A DNA stretch of 64,000 nucleotides from Sinorhizobium terangae. Its GTDB lineage: Bacteria; Pseudomonadota; Alphaproteobacteria; Rhizobiales; Rhizobiaceae. Both the position numbers and the translations under genes were made by a program. Location: the NCBI RefSeq assembly GCF_009601505.1, contig NZ_WITC01000032.1:62001-126000 (forward strand), written 5' to 3'. Below, piece after piece: positions 60,594 through 64,000 of the stretch (the stretch's first letter is position 1; each line of letters begins with the position of its first letter). The notes beneath the pieces were generated by a model. The model had not been told where the DNA came from. It did not search any database and was given only the letters and a program-made list of their open reading frames with translations.

Positions 60594-63500
60594 TCAAGCA
60601 ACGAAGCGGACATCGTCGGCATGCAGGTTCGCCAAGGTGACGTTCTTCAACGTAATCGTATTGGCCGCGTCGAAGGTGATCACAGTGTCGGAGCCCGCCT
60701 GCGCTGCCGCGGCAAGGACGGATTCGAAGTTGGCGAAGAGCGTGTTTTGGAACTCAAGAACGTCGCCCGCCCCCGAGCCAGCTTTGAAGTCGGTTATCGT
60801 GTCGAGACCAAAGCCCGGCCGGAAGACGAAGGCATCGTTACCGGCCCCGCCGGTCAGTGTGTCGTCGCCCAGGCCTCCTGCGATCGTGTCGGCGGCGTTG
60901 AACCCAACGATCGTATCGTTTCCGGACGTCGAAGCCTGTGAAAGCAGCAGCCCTCGCATGTCCGCCCGCGTCCAGGTGGTGCCGCCGGCAAAGACGATCT
61001 TGTCGAGGCCCTGATCGTAGAAGTCGTCGAGGGCTTCCTTGATGAGGATGGAGCCTGCATCTCCGACGCCCGCCGCACTCTCGGCGATGGCGAGGGTGAC
61101 GTGGTTTCCGTTGCGGACCAGCGTCACGTCGGCGGGGTTGATATCGACGAGGATGAGCTGGTCGGCATTGCCGCTGTTGGTCCCCTCGGTGATGGTGTCG
61201 TTGCCGTCGCCGCGGCTGTAATAGTAGGTGTCGTTGCCACGACCACCGTCGAGGGTATCATTCCCTTTCCCGCCCCCAAATTTGCCCGACGCATCTGTGC
61301 CTATAAGCGTATCATCTCCATCCGTCGCCGAGTCGTAGATCGACCATTGACGCAGGAAGGCAGTGTCCCATTTCGTCCCATCATCGAAGACAATCTCCTC
61401 GATGCCATACTGATCGAAATGCCGGTACGAGGCTGTCGCAGCAACCAGCCGCAACGTCCCGCCTTCACCGCCCCCGACAGTAATCAGTAAATCGTTGCCG
61501 GCGCGAGCGAGCGAGACTTCCGATGGCACAATACCTTTCAGCCGCAGGCTGTCGGTCCCTTGGCCATCAACCTCTAAAATCCCGTCATTGCCGTCACCGC
61601 GGGTGAACACATAGGTATCGTTTCCTGCTCCGCCTTCCAGCCGGTCGGCGCCATGGCCACCTTCCAAGATGTCGTTGCCAAGATAGCCCAACAGAGTGTC
61701 ATCGCCGAGGCCGCCGGAGAGCGTATCGTTGCCAGACCGGCCATCGAGAACGTCGTCGCCTGCATTGCCAGAAAGCGTGTTTGCCGCATCATTGCCGAAG
61801 AGGCGGTCATCGAACTTGGTACCAATCACGTTTTCGACGCCGATGAGGGTGGCAATTAGCCTGTCGCTGCTGGTAGAAGCTGAGAACGTATCCGACGTCC
61901 TGACCTCACCCTGGTTGAGCACGAGATCTACAAAGACCGAAGTAGAGAGATCTTGGAAGGTAACAGTGTCGTTTCCTTCGCCACCATCAAGCTGATCAAT
62001 GTCACCGAGCATGGAGATGCTGACAGCCAAGGTATCGTTCCCGCCGTCGCCAAAGATGATGTCGCTACCGCCGCGGCCATCTATGTAATCCGCTCCCAAA
62101 TTACCACTAAGGCGCTGATCGTATTTCGATCCGATGATCTGATCAGCGCCGCTGGTCCCACCATAGAAGGCGGACCCTTCTTTTGCCCAATACAGAATGT
62201 CTGCTCGCGACCAAATATTCCCATCACCGAAGATGATTTTGTCGATTCCATATCCGTCTGTGAGCGACTGCAGATCCGTGACGAACTCTCCGCTGGTCGT
62301 GAAACGGATGACTATGCCGCCTGATTCTGACAAAAGGCGCACATCCTCTGGATTGATATTATTCAGTACTAAAGTGTCGATCTCCGTACTGGAAGAACTG
62401 CGATCGTGAATGATGTCGTTGCCATCGCCGAGATTGTAAATATCTGTGTCACTACCATTGTTCGATGTTGCTGCGGAGACAAGCGTGTCGTCACCGAGCC
62501 CACCAACGAACGTATTGTCGCCCCTATCGGACGTTTCGATGTAGTCCCGGCCAAGCGAACCGCGGAACCAAGACTCGGAGTGCATCCTGATCCGGTCCCA
62601 TCTCTCGCCATCTGCGAAAACAATCTCATCGACACCAAATGCGTTACTTGTGCTTGCGAAAACTCCAGCTGCGGTGATGACATGCCCGGTCAACAGGTCT
62701 CTGATGAACATGTCGCCGCCCAAGCGGGATAGCTGGACATTTGACGAATTCAGGTCAGTAAGGCGCAGACGATCCACCTCGTGAGCGTAGAGTCCGCCGT
62801 CTTCGATCCTGTCATTGCCATCGCCGCTGGCATAAACGAACGTGTCACTGCCGTTCTCGGTCGTGCCAAATATGCCCGAGATGATGATATCGTCACCGCG
62901 ACCGCCGCTGAATGTATTGTTGACGACCGATCTGGTTGTGATTACGTCTCGGCCATCCGTGCCCCGAAACCACGCCTTTTCCCAGATGGTATCGCGACCC
63001 CAAACCGAGCCGTCTGCAAATTCGATTCGGTCTAATCCGACGGAGGCAGAAAGTGTGTTCGAGACACCGAAGAAGCCAGCGTTATAGATACTTTCGCCGG
63101 TGCTGGTGACCCGAATGAGGAGATCGCTGCCGACACGAGACAGAACGATATCATCCGCATTTAGATCTACGAATCTCAGAGTGTCCGTCTCAACGGTGGA
63201 AGATGATCCTTCAACGATGATGTCGTTTCCGTCTCCTCGAGCGTAAACGAACACATCGTTTCCGCTGTCGAGGACCGAGCCGGACACGATCAGATCATCA
63301 CCTCGACCTCCGATGAAGGTGTCGTTTCCATCTCCACTTTCCACAAGCTTGTCGGCACCATCACCGCCAGAGAGGAGATCACTGCCCTCGCCACCGCTCA
63401 GAGAGTCGTCACCACCGCCTCCATAAAGCCGGTCGTCCCCGTAGCCACCATCAAGACTGTCATATCCTGAGCCAGAGTTGCCGGATTCAGACTCCCCATC

Positions 63501-64000
63501 GCCATAGATCGTGTCGCTGCCTTCGCCGCCAATGAGAGCGTCGTGGCCACCGCCACCGATCAATACATCATTGCCTTTTCCGCCATCGAAGAGGTTGTGG
63601 CCGTCATTTGAGGCACTGCTAACTACGTAACCGGCGGGATCTGCGCTGCCCCATCCCCCATCGCCAATGCGATCGTTGAACTCTGTTCCGTATGCGATGT
63701 CGTGATCACCAAACAGATAGGTGAATTGTTCTGCGCCGTAGAATATGTTGCCCTGATGCCCAAGTTCGTCAGTAAAATAGCGGTATAGGGCGGCGCCACT
63801 GTATATCAGCGTGCTGACATCCAGATCGAATCCGGGGTTGATGATCGCCTTCATGAACCTGTCGCGACCCCAAAGACTCCCGTCCGAAAACTCGATCTGC
63901 TCCAGGCCAAATCGAGTTGCGTCCCAGTCCTCCTGAATGTTGTCGATGCCGTAGAACTGGTTGGACACCTCGATCGCTTCGCCGGTTGCCTTCACACGAA
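60594..64000 (-). CDS. Giant RTX calcium-binding protein, type I secreted (5' part outside window)
   Basis: At least 1135 aa; the frame is open to the right edge, so the N-terminus is missing. It contains at least five modules of about 130 aa, each with RTX nonapeptides (GGxGxDxLx, as in GGYGDDRLYGGGGDDSL) plus the haemolysin-related unit (GDGNDIIVEG, LRFVDLNADDIVLSRVG, RIEFADGSVWGRD). RTX nonapeptides bind calcium outside the cell. The end, ITLKNVTLANLHADDVRFVA, fits an uncleaved type I signal. No enzymatic domain is visible in this part. It precedes its exporter genes. Confidence 0.92.
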   Translation of the reverse strand, partial: RVKATGEAIEVSNQFYGIDNIQEDWDATRFGLEQIEFSDGSLWGRDRFMKAIINPGFDLDVSTLIYSGAALYRYFTDELGHQGNIFYGAEQFTYLFGDHDIAYGTEFNDRIGDGGWGSADPAGYVVSSASNDGHNLFDGGKGNDVLIGGGGHDALIGGEGSDTIYGDGESESGNSGSGYDSLDGGYGDDRLYGGGGDDSLSGGEGSDLLSGGDGADKLVESGDGNDTFIGGRGDDLIVSGSVLDSGNDVFVYARGDGNDIIVEGSSSTVETDTLRFVDLNADDIVLSRVGSDLLIRVTSTGESIYNAGFFGVSNTLSASVGLDRIEFADGSVWGRDTIWEKAWFRGTDGRDVITTRSVVNNTFSGGRGDDIIISGIFGTTENGSDTFVYASGDGNDRIEDGGLYAHEVDRLRLTDLNSSNVQLSRLGGDMFIRDLLTGHVITAAGVFASTSNAFGVDEIVFADGERWDRIRMHSESWFRGSLGRDYIETSDRGDNTFVGGLGDDTLVSAATSNNGSDTDIYNLGDGNDIIHDRSSSSTEIDTLVLNNINPEDVRLLSESGGIVIRFTTSGEFVTDLQSLTDGYGIDKIIFGDGNIWSRADILYWAKEGSAFYGGTSGADQIIGSKYDQRLSGNLGADYIDGRGGSDIIFGDGGNDTLAVSISMLGDIDQLDGGEGNDTVTFQDLSTSVFVDLVLNQGEVRTSDTFSASTSSDRLIATLIGVENVIGTKFDDRLFGNDAANTLSGNAGDDVLDGRSGNDTLSGGLGDDTLLGYLGNDILEGGHGADRLEGGAGNDTYVFTRGDGNDGILEVDGQGTDSLRLKGIVPSEVSLARAGNDLLITVGGGEGGTLRLVAATASYRHFDQYGIEEIVFDDGTKWDTAFLRQWSIYDSATDGDDTLIGTDASGKFGGGKGNDTLDGGRGNDTYYYSRGDGNDTITEGTNSGNADQLILVDINPADVTLVRNGNHVTLAIAESAAGVGDAGSILIKEALDDFYDQGLDKIVFAGGTTWTRADMRGLLLSQASTSGNDTIVGFNAADTIAGGLGDDTLTGGAGNDAFVFRPGFGLDTITDFKAGSGAGDVLEFQNTLFANFESVLAAAAQAGSDTVITFDAANTITLKNVTLANLHADDVRFVA

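Noticed and set aside
59381..60640. 419-codon plus-strand open frame
   Set aside because: Antisense to the type I exporter ATPase, whose Walker motifs are clear on the other strand.
60594..64000. Periodic repeats that might be taken for a CRISPR array or satellite
   Set aside because: The periodicity is in codons for RTX nonapeptides and longer protein modules, with variable DNA sequence and an open frame throughout.

Overview
The window looks like accessory-replicon DNA from a Sinorhizobium/Ensifer-type member of the Rhizobiaceae. It is GC-rich throughout. It carries many FixJ-like response regulators and PAS/MASE1 histidine kinases, DUF995 and DUF6522 proteins, FNR- and NnrR-type boxes, and several short palindromic intergenic repeats whose sequence I associate with Sinorhizobium genomes. 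The genus is an inference from gene content; no rRNA or tRNA gene was seen.

Layout. 1-1580: a two-gene EmrAB-like efflux operon (left gene cut by the window edge) behind a double palindromic operator. 1900-6460: a two-component island with a MASE1-PAS histidine kinase, two overlapping response regulators, a decayed kinase fragment and a further single-domain regulator. 7000-10160: a DHFR/RibD-like gene, then a nitric-oxide detoxification unit in which nsrR lies divergent to a group III truncated haemoglobin fused to a DUF1971 domain, followed by flavohaemoglobin hmp, with an NsrR-type dyad between them. 10300-16470: oxidoreductases and hydrolases (Tat-exported alpha/beta hydrolase, two SDR-fold proteins, an AhpD-like protein), a FixJ-like regulator and a LysR regulator. 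16680-22630: an RND efflux pair, a TetR regulator and a DUF2214 membrane protein. 23330-26010: a small secreted protein and a NIT-domain chemoreceptor. 26075-29100: pseudoazurin, DUF6522, nnrS and a di-iron Fe-S repair protein; NnrR-like boxes sit upstream of pseudoazurin and of the dnrN-like/nnrS operon. 29350-33760: SRPBCC, metallo-beta-lactamase-fold, Bcr/CflA-type and AraC genes.

33930-39250 is a complete peptide/nickel-type ABC importer with a perfect FNR/FixK box in front of its binding protein. 39750-43550 holds a FixJ-like regulator and two histidine kinases. 43630-48430 holds an MscS-type channel, a frameshifted small secreted protein, cytosine deaminase codA and a lipoprotein. 48520-54530 is a polysaccharide cluster on the minus strand: UDP-glucuronate decarboxylase, UDP-glucose 4-epimerase, a GT2 synthase, a DUF995 protein and a GH26 glycosidase (each overlapping or nearly abutting the next), then a second DUF995 gene. 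An AraC gene is divergent from it. 56040-57460 is insertion-sequence debris (ISNCY-like and IS30 fragments). 57560-64000 is a type I secretion operon: a very long RTX calcium-binding protein (N-terminus outside the window), its ABC exporter and its membrane-fusion adaptor.

The strongest integrated theme is nitric oxide: sensing (NsrR-type and NnrR-type sites), scavenging (Hmp, truncated haemoglobin fusion), repair (di-iron RIC protein), tolerance (NnrS) and electron delivery to denitrification (pseudoazurin). The second theme is surface and secreted polymers (GT2/GH26 cluster and RTX type I system).
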